Shown: positions 1 to 7,231 of the stretch, piece by piece
How positions within the stretch are numbered: the stretch's first letter is position 1
Layout of the letters: each line of letters starts with the position of its first letter
DNA from: Candidatus Bathyarchaeota archaeon RBG_13_52_12
GTDB taxonomy: Archaea; Thermoproteota; Bathyarchaeia; TCS64
Length of the DNA stretch: 19,420 bases
Assembly (NCBI GenBank): GCA_001774245.1
Contig: MEZF01000106.1
Span: 15,184-34,603, forward strand
Reading direction: 5' to 3'
Notes under the pieces: generated by a model
What the model was told of the DNA's origin: nothing
The model's database searches: none
Seen by the model: only the letters and a program-made list of their open reading frames with translations
Program-made: the position numbers and the translations under genes

Positions 1-385
1 GGCGCGTCTCTTTCTCAACTTCACTAACCTCTCTACCTTCTCTCTCCGCTATGCGGCGGATCCGAACGTCGAGAGGAGCGGTTAAGTAGATTCGTATGTC
101 TGGGTTCTCCGCAACCCACCCTGAAAGGGTCGCATCGAGCACAACCCTTCCCTTACGAGTCTCCTGCTTGGCTCGGTCGTCGAGGAACCTATCGAACGAG
201 TCATCCCCCGCTGCTATACGGGTCATCTCCTCGAGAGAGACACCAAGCTGCTGAGACCTCTCCCTGAATAGCGTACCAGTTGAGACATAGCGCAGCTTGA
301 AACCCTCAGCAAGACGTTTCGCCTGAGTAGTTCTCCCTGAGCCATGAGGACCAGCGACTGTAATGACTAAACGGCGCCTACTCAT
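1..385 (-). CDS. cmk: Cytidylate kinase (archaeal CMP kinase), 3' part missing
   Basis: Phosphorylates CMP/dCMP to the diphosphate in the cytoplasm. The first 128 codons read from ATG at 385 and run off the left edge. An N-terminal P-loop, VAGPHGSGRTT (residues 10-20), is followed by a Y-V-S-T-G-T-L-F segment typical of the nucleotide-binding region. A VVLDATLSGW strand-loop (about 86-95) resembles the V-L-E-G-R-L-x-G-W segment of archaeal CMP kinases, and a U-RIRRIAERE stretch comes near the break. The Walker A lysine position carries Arg; archaeal members with Thr there are known, so this does not rule out activity. The start overlaps the stop of the upstream DUF106 gene by 8 bases, so the two are surely co-transcribed. 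DUF106-cmk adjacency is a familiar archaeal arrangement, usually leading towards ribosomal-protein or cbf5 genes, which lie outside this window. Confidence 0.85.
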   Translation of the reverse strand, partial: MSRRRLVITVAGPHGSGRTTQAKRLAEGFKLRYVSTGTLFRERSQQLGVSLEEMTRIAAGDDSFDRFLDDRAKQETRKGRVVLDATLSGWVAENPDIRIYLTAPLDVRIRRIAEREGREVSEVEKETR

Positions 386-899
386 CTTTATTCGTCCTCT
401 CCTCGGGATCGATTTCGAATGTAAGGCCGAGGAGGCGGCTGATGATGACACTGGAGGCGAAGCTGCAGAGTAGGTACCAGTTCGCGACGCTAAGCTCCTT
501 GGGGATAAGTGGGAACTCAAACGGGAAGTAGGCGATTATTATATTCCCAAAGAAGCTGCCCAGCAGCTGCCAGATGAGGAGAAACGGGATCATAAAGAAG
601 AGGCTAATCTTCATCCTGTCCATGCTCATCTTGCTCTGCTGCCCCATTACCTCCTGCTGCTTCTTCTGCGCCTTGTCTATCGCCCTCTGGTTACCGCTCT
701 TCGCAGCCTCCATCATCTGGTGTTGCGCTTTAGCGCTATCCAGCATCATCTTCCTATAGGCACTAAGATCCGTCATCCTCGCATTCACAAAGCTCGTGAT
801 GAGGCCAAGGCCAATAGCGATAACTAGGATCGAATACGTGGCGAATGGCGGCGTCTTTAGGAAGTCGAGTTCAAGGGCGACTAAGGCATGCAACATCAT
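378..899 (-). CDS. DUF106 membrane protein (archaeal EMC3/YidC-Oxa1-like)
   Basis: A 173-residue integral membrane protein of the DUF106/EMC3 family, thought to act as a membrane-protein insertase related to YidC/Oxa1/Get1. Hydrophobic segments lie at about residues 19-39, 98-125 and 143-160. Between the first and second is a long charged, Gln/Lys/Met-rich helical stretch (about 45-95), the cytosolic coiled-coil-like hairpin typical of the family. The start is the first of two tandem ATGs; a TATA-like TTTTTATC lies about 35 bases upstream (931-939 on the plus strand), so the gene can be transcribed independently of gcvPB, which ends 44 bases earlier. The stop overlaps the start of cmk. Family assignment is firm; insertase function is inferred from the family. 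Confidence 0.85.
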   Translation of the reverse strand: MMLHALVALELDFLKTPPFATYSILVIAIGLGLITSFVNARMTDLSAYRKMMLDSAKAQHQMMEAAKSGNQRAIDKAQKKQQEVMGQQSKMSMDRMKISLFFMIPFLLIWQLLGSFFGNIIIAYFPFEFPLIPKELSVANWYLLCSFASSVIISRLLGLTFEIDPEERTNKDE

Positions 900-930
900 T
901 TATCCTTACCCGCCTATCTGCACCCTATAG

Positions 931-940
931 ATAAAAACTG
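931..940 (-). promoter_or_regulatory. TATA box for DUF106-cmk
   Basis: On the minus strand this reads CAGTTTTTAT, a TATA-like box centred about 35 bases before the ATG at 899. It sits in the 44-base gap after gcvPB, so DUF106-cmk probably has its own promoter. Confidence 0.5.
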
Positions 941-943
941 TTC

Positions 944-2479
944 CTATTCCTCATTAAGCTGGCAGAGCCTACGCCAGCTGAGGCAGATCGTCTTCGGGTG
1001 AGCTGCCTTCGCCTCATCGAGCCTCCCCACGACCGTATTAACAGGCGCCTTAAGGGCTTCCTGCGGATTAGTGTAGGCAATCTCACAAGTCTTTTTCACG
1101 ACGTCGATGAAGTCGTCGAGAGCCTCAACGGGCTCGGTCTCTGTGGGCTCCACCATGAGCGCCTCGGGGACGATCAGTGGGAAGTAGATAGTGGGCGCAT
1201 GTAGGCCGTAGTCGAGGAGGTTCTTAGCTACATTCAGCGCCCTCACACCTGTGTCCTCGTTAAGCTTCTGGGCGCTGAGGACAGCCTCGTGCATACGCGG
1301 CTTCTCCGGAGCGAAGGGCAGGCTAAGCCCCTTTATGTCCTTTAGCTTACTGGCAATGTAGTTGGCGTTGAGAACGCTGAGCTCTGAGGCCTCCTTGAGA
1401 CCGTTTGGGCCCATTGTTAGCATATAGGTGTAAGCCTTCAGCATTACGTTAACGTTCCCGTAGTAGCCGTGTACCTTGCCTATGCTTTGGGGTTTATCAT
1501 AGCTAAGAGCGTATTTTCCGTCCTTGAGGACAATGTCCGGAACAGGTAGATACTTGGCGAGGATGGCCTTGCAGCCGACTGGGCCGCTTCCAGGGCCCCC
1601 TCCGCCATGAGGGGTGCTGAATGTCTTGTGTAAGTTGACGTGGACGACGTCGAAGCCCATGTCGCCTGGGCGGCATTTGCCCATGATGGCGTTAAGGTTT
1701 GCGCCATCGTAGTACATGAGGCCGCCCGCCTTGTGGATGATCTCAGCTATCTCGGCGATCTGGTGGTCAAACAATCCCAGGGTGTTAGGATTGGTGAGCA
1801 TTAGCCCCGCAGTCTGCGGTCCGACGACTGCTCTAAGGGCGTCTAGGTTGATACAGCCGTCGGGGCCGCTTGGAACCTCGATGATCTTGAAGCCGGCCAT
1901 CGCTGCTGATGCAGGGTTGGTACCGTGGGCGCTATCTGGGACTATGATCTCGGTACGTTGGGCGAGATCACCATGTTCCTGGTGGTAAGCGCGTATAAGC
2001 ATGATTCCTGTCCACTCGCCATGAGCGCCGGCCGCAGGCTGGAGAGTAGCGTCATCCATCCCCGTCACGGAGATGTACCCCTGCTTTAACTTGTAGAGGA
2101 ACTCGAGGACTCCCTGGACCGTTGATGTGTCCTGGTCGGGGTGGGTGCCTGTTAACATTGGGTGTCCTGCAAGAACCTCGTTGATTATTGGGCTGTACTT
2201 CATGGTGCAGCTGCCAAGAGGGTAGATGAGGCCGGAATTTACTCCATAGTTCATCTGGCTTAGGTGGATGTAGTGGCGAAGGATCTCCAGTTCGCTGACC
2301 TCGGGGAGTCCCGCCGGCGTTTCACGGGCTATCCTCTTAGGGATTAGTCGCTCTACGTTGATCTTTTCCCTGATCTCCTCCTCAACCTCGGGTGGATGGA
2401 AGCCGTATCTGCCTTCTTGGCTTAGCTCGAAGACGAGGGGTTCTTCCCAGTCCGCCTGCCTGAACTTTCGCACAGTCAT
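944..2479 (-). CDS. gcvPB: Glycine dehydrogenase (decarboxylating) subunit 2
   Basis: The PLP-carrying subunit of the P-protein of the glycine cleavage system, which decarboxylates glycine and passes the aminomethyl group to lipoyl-GcvH. It has 511 residues, the usual length for split P-protein subunit 2. Visible motifs are Y-P-L-G-S-C-T-M-K (about 86-94), AGAHGEWTG (150-158), DSAHGTNPASAAMAG (182-196), YYDGANLN, and the PLP-lysine motif NLHKTFSTPHGGGGPGSGP with Lys285. The start is the ATG at 2477-2479, which overlaps the gcvPA stop in the sequence TGATG, a classic translational-coupling junction. An upstream extension to 2551 exists but would overlap gcvPA by 73 bases and is not needed. GcvT, GcvH and the lipoamide dehydrogenase are not in the window. 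Confidence 0.96.
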   Translation of the reverse strand: MTVRKFRQADWEEPLVFELSQEGRYGFHPPEVEEEIREKINVERLIPKRIARETPAGLPEVSELEILRHYIHLSQMNYGVNSGLIYPLGSCTMKYSPIINEVLAGHPMLTGTHPDQDTSTVQGVLEFLYKLKQGYISVTGMDDATLQPAAGAHGEWTGIMLIRAYHQEHGDLAQRTEIIVPDSAHGTNPASAAMAGFKIIEVPSGPDGCINLDALRAVVGPQTAGLMLTNPNTLGLFDHQIAEIAEIIHKAGGLMYYDGANLNAIMGKCRPGDMGFDVVHVNLHKTFSTPHGGGGPGSGPVGCKAILAKYLPVPDIVLKDGKYALSYDKPQSIGKVHGYYGNVNVMLKAYTYMLTMGPNGLKEASELSVLNANYIASKLKDIKGLSLPFAPEKPRMHEAVLSAQKLNEDTGVRALNVAKNLLDYGLHAPTIYFPLIVPEALMVEPTETEPVEALDDFIDVVKKTCEIAYTNPQEALKAPVNTVVGRLDEAKAAHPKTICLSWRRLCQLNEE

Positions 2480-3858
2480 CACTGGGTCGCCTCCTTCAGA
2501 GCGGTCACTAGGCCATCTATATCCTCCTTCGTATGCATCTCGGTGACGCAAAAAAGGGCGGACTCGCCGAGCTCTGGAAAGTCCGGTTTCAATGGCTTTC
2601 CCCCCTGGTAGCCGTGGGCGAGGAGTACTTTGTTTACCTCTGATGCCTTTTTCTTCTCGTACTTAACGGTGAACTCTTTGAAATGATAGGCGTTGAAGAT
2701 CGGCGCCTTCACTCCCGGTAGGTCATTAATACGGTGCATAGAATAGTTTGCCTTACTAGTGCACGTCTCGGCTAAGTCCCTGAGGCCGTTTGGACCGAGT
2801 AAACTTAGGTAAACTGCGCTTGCGACGCTGCAAAGGGCCTGGTTGCTGCAGATGTTGCTCGTCGCTTTCTCGCGGCGTATATGCTGCTCGCGGGTCTGGA
2901 GGGTCATAACGTAGGCTCGTCGCTTGTCAGCTATCGTCTCCGTTATGCCGATGATGCGTCCAGGCATCTGGCGGATTATAGCATTGTCGTGGTTACATGC
3001 GAAGATACCGAGAAGGGGACCACCGTAGCTCATGTGGTTGCCGAGGGGCTGCCCCTCTCCTACGACGACATCGACGTCATAGCTTCCTGGAGCCTTGAGG
3101 ACGCCGAGGCTGATCGGGTCAACTCCGGCTATGTAGAGGGCCTTATTCTCATGGGCTATCTCACCGATAGCGTCGACATTCTCCTCGGAGAAGCCAAGGT
3201 AACTGGGCGTCTCAACGTAGACCGCTGCGGTTTTCTCCCCTGCTTTTACTTTAAGGTCCTCCAGATCCATCATACCCGTTGTGGAATCGTAGTTGACCTT
3301 CTCGACACGCATTCCGGTGGGACTTGTGTAGGTCTTTAAAACGGCGAGGCGGCTGGGGCTGATATAGCTTGGGACGAGGATTACGTCTCTGTGATTGAGC
3401 CTCTTAGCCAATAGGGCGGCTTCACCTAGGGCGCTTGACCAATCATACATGGACGCGTTAGCCACCGCCATCTCAACTAGCTCACAGATGAGACTCTGGT
3501 ACTCGAAGATGGCTTGTAATATGCCCTGGCTTATCTCGGGCTGGTAGGGTGTGTAACTTGTGAGGAACTCGGCGCGACGCACTACCTCATCTACGACGCT
3601 CGGGACGTAGTGAGGCCAGACGCCTCCGCCTAGGAATGGTGGACACTTGAGGTGGGTACTCTTCTCAAGAGTGGCTGAAACGAGCTTCTTTACTTCCTGC
3701 TCCGTATACGGACCAGGGACCTGCAGCTCGCCTTTGAATCTAAGTTTCTCGGGAATATTGACGTAGAGGTCGTCGATTGATTTAACGCCGATCTCATCCA
3801 TCATCTTCCTCTTAATCTTGGGTACGCTATTGGGTAGATACGGGTGGGCTCTGCTCAT
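2479..3858 (-). CDS. gcvPA: Glycine dehydrogenase (decarboxylating) subunit 1
   Basis: The non-PLP-lysine half of the heterotetrameric P-protein, 459 residues and full length for the family. Family landmarks are the H-P-Y-x-P-N-S start, FLGGGVWPHYVPSVVDEV (about 75-92), TPYQPEISQGILQAIFEYQ (101-119), ANASMYDWSSALGEAAL, GEGQPLG-x-x-x-SYGGP, and MPGRIIG followed by LQTREQHIRREKATSNICSN. The ATG at 3858 is well supported: a minus-strand GGAGGAG Shine-Dalgarno (3864-3870) lies 5 bases upstream, and a TATA-like GGTTAAATCC (3898-3907) lies about 45 bases upstream. It is the first gene of a gcvPA-gcvPB unit. A 152-codon antisense reading frame inside it is a shadow of its codon usage. Confidence 0.96.
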   Translation of the reverse strand: MSRAHPYLPNSVPKIKRKMMDEIGVKSIDDLYVNIPEKLRFKGELQVPGPYTEQEVKKLVSATLEKSTHLKCPPFLGGGVWPHYVPSVVDEVVRRAEFLTSYTPYQPEISQGILQAIFEYQSLICELVEMAVANASMYDWSSALGEAALLAKRLNHRDVILVPSYISPSRLAVLKTYTSPTGMRVEKVNYDSTTGMMDLEDLKVKAGEKTAAVYVETPSYLGFSEENVDAIGEIAHENKALYIAGVDPISLGVLKAPGSYDVDVVVGEGQPLGNHMSYGGPLLGIFACNHDNAIIRQMPGRIIGITETIADKRRAYVMTLQTREQHIRREKATSNICSNQALCSVASAVYLSLLGPNGLRDLAETCTSKANYSMHRINDLPGVKAPIFNAYHFKEFTVKYEKKKASEVNKVLLAHGYQGGKPLKPDFPELGESALFCVTEMHTKEDIDGLVTALKEATQ

Positions 3859-3897
3859 TTCGTCTCCTCCAACGATGGTATCTTGTAAGTGGTTCGG

Positions 3898-3907
3898 GGA
3901 TTTAACC
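3898..3907 (-). promoter_or_regulatory. TATA box for gcvPA-gcvPB
   Basis: On the minus strand this reads GGTTAAATCC. It predicts transcription starting near 3875, just upstream of the GGAGGAG ribosome-binding site at 3864-3870 and the ATG at 3858. Confidence 0.55.
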
Positions 3908-3969
3908 GCTTACTCGTTCTACTCAAGGCTTGAAGATAGAGACTTGCAGCAATCGTTACTGTGATGTAT

Positions 3970-3980
3970 TTTTTATATGC
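3970..3980 (+). promoter_or_regulatory. TATA box for the ferredoxin gene
   Basis: TTTTTATATGC is a near-consensus archaeal TATA box. The most upstream in-frame ATG of the ferredoxin frame (3977) lies inside it and so cannot be in the mRNA. This supports the downstream TTG at 4013 as the start. Confidence 0.6.
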
Positions 3981-4012
3981 CTCGGCGCCATCTCCGAGGG
4001 GAGGCGTTTCGG

Positions 4013-4216
4013 TTGCACAAGGTCACAATTGACTATGATAAATGCGTCTATTGTAAGACATGCCTTAGCATCTGTCCTTGGGGAGTCTACGAGGACACTG
4101 GAGACCGAATTGATGTGGCACACATGAAAGACTGCGTCTGCTGCATGAGCTGCGTTGCACCCTGCCCGACGGACGCCATTACAGTCGAGGAAGACCCCCT
4201 ATACCTCAACAAGTAA
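4013..4216 (+). CDS. 2x[4Fe-4S] ferredoxin
   Basis: A small electron carrier with two complete [4Fe-4S] cluster motifs: CVYCKTCLSICP and CVCCMSCVAPCP, each C-x2-C-x2-C-x3-C-P. From TTG at 4013 it is 67 residues, starting L/M-H-K-V-T-I-D-Y-D. GAGGGGAGG at 3996-4004 is a strong Shine-Dalgarno 8 bases upstream; GTG at 4022 is a second possibility. The gene stands alone, divergent from gcvPA, and is followed by an inverted repeat and T-run. Cys density and spacing make the family certain. The partner redox enzyme is not visible; similar small ferredoxins serve oxidoreductases such as 2-oxoacid:ferredoxin enzymes, but nothing here ties it to one. Confidence 0.9.
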   Translation: MHKVTIDYDKCVYCKTCLSICPWGVYEDTGDRIDVAHMKDCVCCMSCVAPCPTDAITVEEDPLYLNK

Positions 4217-4246
4217 TGTATCAAAAACGATACTACTAGTATTTTT
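4217..4246 (+). terminator. Likely terminator after the ferredoxin gene
   Basis: Starting right after the stop codon are two small overlapping inverted repeats: GTATC/GATAC (4218-4222 and 4229-4233) and ATACTA-C-TAGTAT (4230-4242). The second runs straight into TTTTT (4242-4246). Archaeal transcription stops at T-runs, so the T-tract is the likely signal. The remaining bases to 4320 separate two converging genes and hold nothing else that I can identify. Confidence 0.5.
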
Positions 4247-4320
4247 ACAGGTGTTTAAAGTATATGGATGACGAACGATTATTCATCGATTAGATAACCA
4301 AGGTGCTAGTTGGGAAACTT

Positions 4321-4605
4321 TCAGGTTGACTCTGGTGGAGGGTGAGACCCGCGTAGCCTCCGGCTAAGAATCGACGCGCAGACAATAAGCCAATAGGTAT
4401 ACATAGGGAGAGTGAGGGCGGAGCTGAGCCAGAAGCCTTGCTGAGCATAGTAGACGAGGGTTAGTCCTATGGCGAGTACAACTAGTATTGTGCCGAAAAA
4501 GCTGTAGCCCTTCAGTACCTTACGGTCTCTGTAGGCTGTGTTGAGCATTAGAAATCCACTGATGAAGAAAAAGAGGTTACCAGCATCTAGGAAGAGGGTG
4601 TCCAC
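4321..4605 (-). CDS. Small three-helix membrane protein, unrecognised
   Basis: A 94-residue hydrophobic protein starting at GTG (4605). Three membrane segments are apparent, at about residues 5-23, 35-53 and 60-82. A basic loop, YRDRKVLKGYS, lies between helices one and two, and the tail (RRLRGSHPPPEST) is polar and basic. The length, three-helix layout and the K-S/G-Y-S loop after helix one recall SemiSWEET/PQ-loop half-transporters, but the Pro-Gln signature is absent, so this is only a structural impression. It lies divergent from the M20 hydrolase and converges on the ferredoxin. Codon use fits its neighbours, so I think it is a real gene, but I cannot assign a function. Confidence 0.6.
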   Translation of the reverse strand: MDTLFLDAGNLFFFISGFLMLNTAYRDRKVLKGYSFFGTILVVLAIGLTLVYYAQQGFWLSSALTLPMYTYWLIVCASILSRRLRGSHPPPEST

Positions 4606-4697
4606 GTTGTTCCCTGGTCCCAGGAGCTAGATAACGTTTGTTTAGGTTCAGTTGAAGTATTTTGATGGTAACCGGTATCGGCTCGCCCGCGCGAACC

Positions 4698-4707
4698 ACT
4701 TTTAACC
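4698..4707 (+). promoter_or_regulatory. TATA box for the M20 hydrolase
   Basis: ACTTTTAACC is centred about 36 bases before the TTG start at 4738, predicting a leader of roughly 10 bases. Confidence 0.45.
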
Positions 4708-4737
4708 AAGTCTCGCTCCTCTCCCTCATGTGATACT

Positions 4738-5934
4738 TTGGTTAGTTCTGTATCTGATTGGGTGAAGGATCATCGAAATGAGGCTGTCAAGCTTCTCCAG
4801 GAGCTCATTAGGATACCGAGCCCGAGTGGACATGAGAAGGCATGTGGCGAGAAGGTGGCAGAGGCGATGCGGGTCGCCGGATTCGATGTGGCGAGGGTCG
4901 ACGCTCTCGGTGACGCTATGGGGGTGTTGAAGGGTTCTGGCGGAGGGCGTAGCCTTCTAATGAATGGACATATAGATCACGTTCCCACAGCAGACATGAT
5001 TGAACCTTACTCGGGGCGGCTGATGGACGGCTCCCCCTTCGGGTCCCCGGGGGAAGTCGTCTATGGGCGTGCCGCCTGCGATATGAAGGCTGGGGTAGCT
5101 GCAATGGTGATGGCAGGCGCCTACCTCAGGGATGAAGGTATACTGCTTAAAGGCGACTACAAGGTCGCCGCAGTCGCCCAGGAGGAGGTCGGAGGAGCTG
5201 GTACTATGTCCACAATCGAAAGAGATCAGTTCCTCGCCGACGTCGTACTCATCGGTGAGGCGACGAACATGGACCTATGCCTCGGGCACAGGGGCTCAAT
5301 GAAGATGAGCGTAGTCATCAGAGGGAGAAGTTGCCACGCGAGCGCCCCCGAGAGGGGTATAAACGCCCTCTATAAAGCCACTGACCTCGTGACGATTATC
5401 CGAAACGATTTGATCCCCCACATCCCCGCCGACCCACTCTATGGAAAATCAAGCCTCGCCATCACCATGATCGAGGTAAAGCCCGGTGCCTTCAACGTCG
5501 TCCCCGAGGAGTGCCGATTCTATATCGACTGCCGCAACACCCCCAACTACCCAGCCGAGCAACTGTACTCCGACCTACAGTCACTGATAAAGAGCCAATC
5601 AATGAAGGATCCCGAGTTTAACGCAGGCGTATTACCCACCCCGCTCATCAATGGACAGAAAAGCTTCACAGGCTTCTACACCGATCCGAAGAAATTTCCA
5701 GTCGTCAAGGAAGCGGAGAATGTCATCGAGAATGTCCTCGGGAAGATGCCAACTAGGAAGACTTGGACCTTCGCAACAGATGGGCGCCTTTATAGCTGGC
5801 TCGGCATCCCCGTAATAGGCTTCGGCCCTGGAGATGAACGCTCCGCCCATACAGCCATAGAACACGTAAAAGTAGACGACTTCCTAAAAACGATAGAGGT
5901 CTATGCCTCCCTAGCTCAGAAAGTATGCGCGTAG
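4738..5934 (+). CDS. M20-family metallohydrolase (YgeY/ArgE/DapE-like)
   Basis: A di-zinc amidohydrolase of 398 residues. All M20 metal and catalytic positions are visible: H78 and D80 in NGHIDHVP, the bridging D115 in GRAACDMKAG, the general-base/ligand pair E149-E150 in AQEEVGGAGT, E174 in IGEATNMDL, and the C-terminal His in ERSAHTAIEHV. A dimerisation (lid) domain with GHRGSMKMSVVIRGRSCHAS begins near residue 183. The start is TTG at 4738; no ATG or GTG in frame fits better. Candidate substrates are N-acyl amino acids or dipeptides. Similarity to the YgeY subgroup is an impression, and this superfamily is too broad to name a substrate. The gene ends 50 bases before the isomerase gene, which has its own TATA box. 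Confidence 0.85.
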   Translation: MVSSVSDWVKDHRNEAVKLLQELIRIPSPSGHEKACGEKVAEAMRVAGFDVARVDALGDAMGVLKGSGGGRSLLMNGHIDHVPTADMIEPYSGRLMDGSPFGSPGEVVYGRAACDMKAGVAAMVMAGAYLRDEGILLKGDYKVAAVAQEEVGGAGTMSTIERDQFLADVVLIGEATNMDLCLGHRGSMKMSVVIRGRSCHASAPERGINALYKATDLVTIIRNDLIPHIPADPLYGKSSLAITMIEVKPGAFNVVPEECRFYIDCRNTPNYPAEQLYSDLQSLIKSQSMKDPEFNAGVLPTPLINGQKSFTGFYTDPKKFPVVKEAENVIENVLGKMPTRKTWTFATDGRLYSWLGIPVIGFGPGDERSAHTAIEHVKVDDFLKTIEVYASLAQKVCA

Positions 5935-5952
5935 GCTTCAGCCCATAAGCCA

Positions 5953-5961
5953 AGTTTAAAC
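5953..5961 (+). promoter_or_regulatory. TATA box for PGI/PMI
   Basis: AGTTTAAAC is centred 27-28 bases before the ATG at 5985. This places transcription initiation almost at the start codon, so the mRNA is probably leaderless; no Shine-Dalgarno is visible. Confidence 0.6.
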
Positions 5962-5984
5962 CACCATCCAGCTATTTCACTCCC

Positions 5985-7031
5985 ATGGGCCTCCTATTAG
6001 ACGATCTAGAGAAAATAAATCAGATAGACCTGCGCGGGATGCTCAGCGTCATCAGCGCCGTCCCTGAGAGCGCTGAGGAAGCCATAGTGTTGGCTGAGAA
6101 TGTGAAACTCAAGGTCCGGCATTTCAGGAATCTAGTGATAGCTGGGATGGGGGGCTCTGCCGTTGGTGGTCTCCTTCTCAGAGACTGGCTCCAGCAGGCT
6201 ACCAGGGTCCCAATAGTGATCTCTCGCGACTACTCCCTTCCTGGGTTCGTCGGGAGGGATACCCTTCTCTTCGCAGTAAGCTACTCGGGAGAGACTGAAG
6301 AGGCACTGAGCGCTTTCGAGGAAGGAAAAGCAAGGGGTGCGAAGATGGTGGCCTTTACGTCGGGAGGCGAGCTGGAGAAGAGGGCACGAGCTGAGCACGT
6401 CACTGTCTATAAGCTCCCCGCGGGGTTCCAACCTCGCGCCGCATTATCCCACCAGTTCATCTCCCTAGTCGTCGCCGCCCGGAAGGTGGGTATCGTAGAG
6501 GACTCTTGGTGGGAAGTCAGAGAGGCCATCGACGTGCTAAAAGTACTACGCGAGGAGAACCGTCCTGAGACACCACAATGGTCCAACCCCGCCAAAAAAC
6601 TCGCCACCGAACTATATGGCTATGTTCCATTCATCTACGGGAGCCGGATACACGAGGCTGTTGCATATAGGTGGAACACTCAACTTAACGAGAATGGGAA
6701 GAGCCCCGCAGGCTCAAGCTTCATCCCAGAGGCATTCCATAACGCCATAGTCGCCAGCGAGGCAGATAAAGAATTGCTGAAAAAGGTCTGCGCTGTTGTC
6801 CTCCTCGACCCCGCTGAAGGTGAACGCATCACAGCTAAGACCCGTCGATTAATGGAAATAATGAAGCCCTGCTTCGGTAAGGTGCTGGAGGTCGAGGCTA
6901 GCGGTGAAGGAAGGCTCGCTAGGATGCTCAGCGCCCTTTACTTAGGTGACTTCGTAAGCGCTTACCTCGGCCTCCTCTACGGAAAAGACCCAAGCACCGT
7001 GGAGTCGATTGACCGGTTGAAGCGTGGTTAG
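5985..7031 (+). CDS. Bifunctional phosphoglucose/phosphomannose isomerase
   Basis: Interconverts glucose-6-P or mannose-6-P with fructose-6-P, in gluconeogenesis/glycolysis and sugar-nucleotide supply. It is 348 residues with two SIS-type domains. Family motifs seen are GMGGSAVGGLLLRDW (54-68), SYSGETEEAL (99-108), SHQF (155-158) and LNENGKSPAGSSFIPEAFHN (234-253). The last contains Glu236 and His252, matching the catalytic Glu and His described for crenarchaeal PGI/PMI enzymes. Length is normal for the family. The ATG lies one TATA-to-start distance downstream of TTTAAA, so the transcript is probably leaderless. About 200 bases follow before the next gene. Confidence 0.93.
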   Translation: MGLLLDDLEKINQIDLRGMLSVISAVPESAEEAIVLAENVKLKVRHFRNLVIAGMGGSAVGGLLLRDWLQQATRVPIVISRDYSLPGFVGRDTLLFAVSYSGETEEALSAFEEGKARGAKMVAFTSGGELEKRARAEHVTVYKLPAGFQPRAALSHQFISLVVAARKVGIVEDSWWEVREAIDVLKVLREENRPETPQWSNPAKKLATELYGYVPFIYGSRIHEAVAYRWNTQLNENGKSPAGSSFIPEAFHNAIVASEADKELLKKVCAVVLLDPAEGERITAKTRRLMEIMKPCFGKVLEVEASGEGRLARMLSALYLGDFVSAYLGLLYGKDPSTVESIDRLKRG

Positions 7032-7187
7032 GCGGAGAGTCGGGTGAAGCCCTACGACATCAGGAGCTCCAAAAACGAATCGCCACGATCCTCCGGTGTG
7101 GGGGCGGTCACCCTTCAACTTCAACCGGGTCCATCCCTCTCCAAAACCAAAGCCTTCACCAATCACGTGATCTGGTTGTTCTCCTCA

Positions 7188-7198
7188 GCCTTTTAATG
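7188..7198 (+). promoter_or_regulatory. TATA-like box for the RNase H-like/SPOUT pair
   Basis: AGCCTTTTAAT lies about 38 bases before ATG 7232. It is the only good candidate in the 200-base gap from 7032 to 7231; the rest of that gap shows no convincing ORF or RNA. Confidence 0.35.
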
Positions 7199-7231
7199 AG
7201 TGTAATGGTAAGTTGAGCGTGGGCGTTATCG

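Noticed and set aside
944..2551. Longer gcvPB with 24 extra N-terminal residues
   Set aside because: The extension overlaps gcvPA by 73 bases and does not resemble the family; the TGATG junction at 2477-2481 gives the natural start.
2881..3339. A 152-codon plus-strand reading frame antisense to gcvPA
   Set aside because: It lies wholly inside a firmly identified gene, has no promoter or ribosome-binding site, and its length follows from the codon usage of gcvPA.
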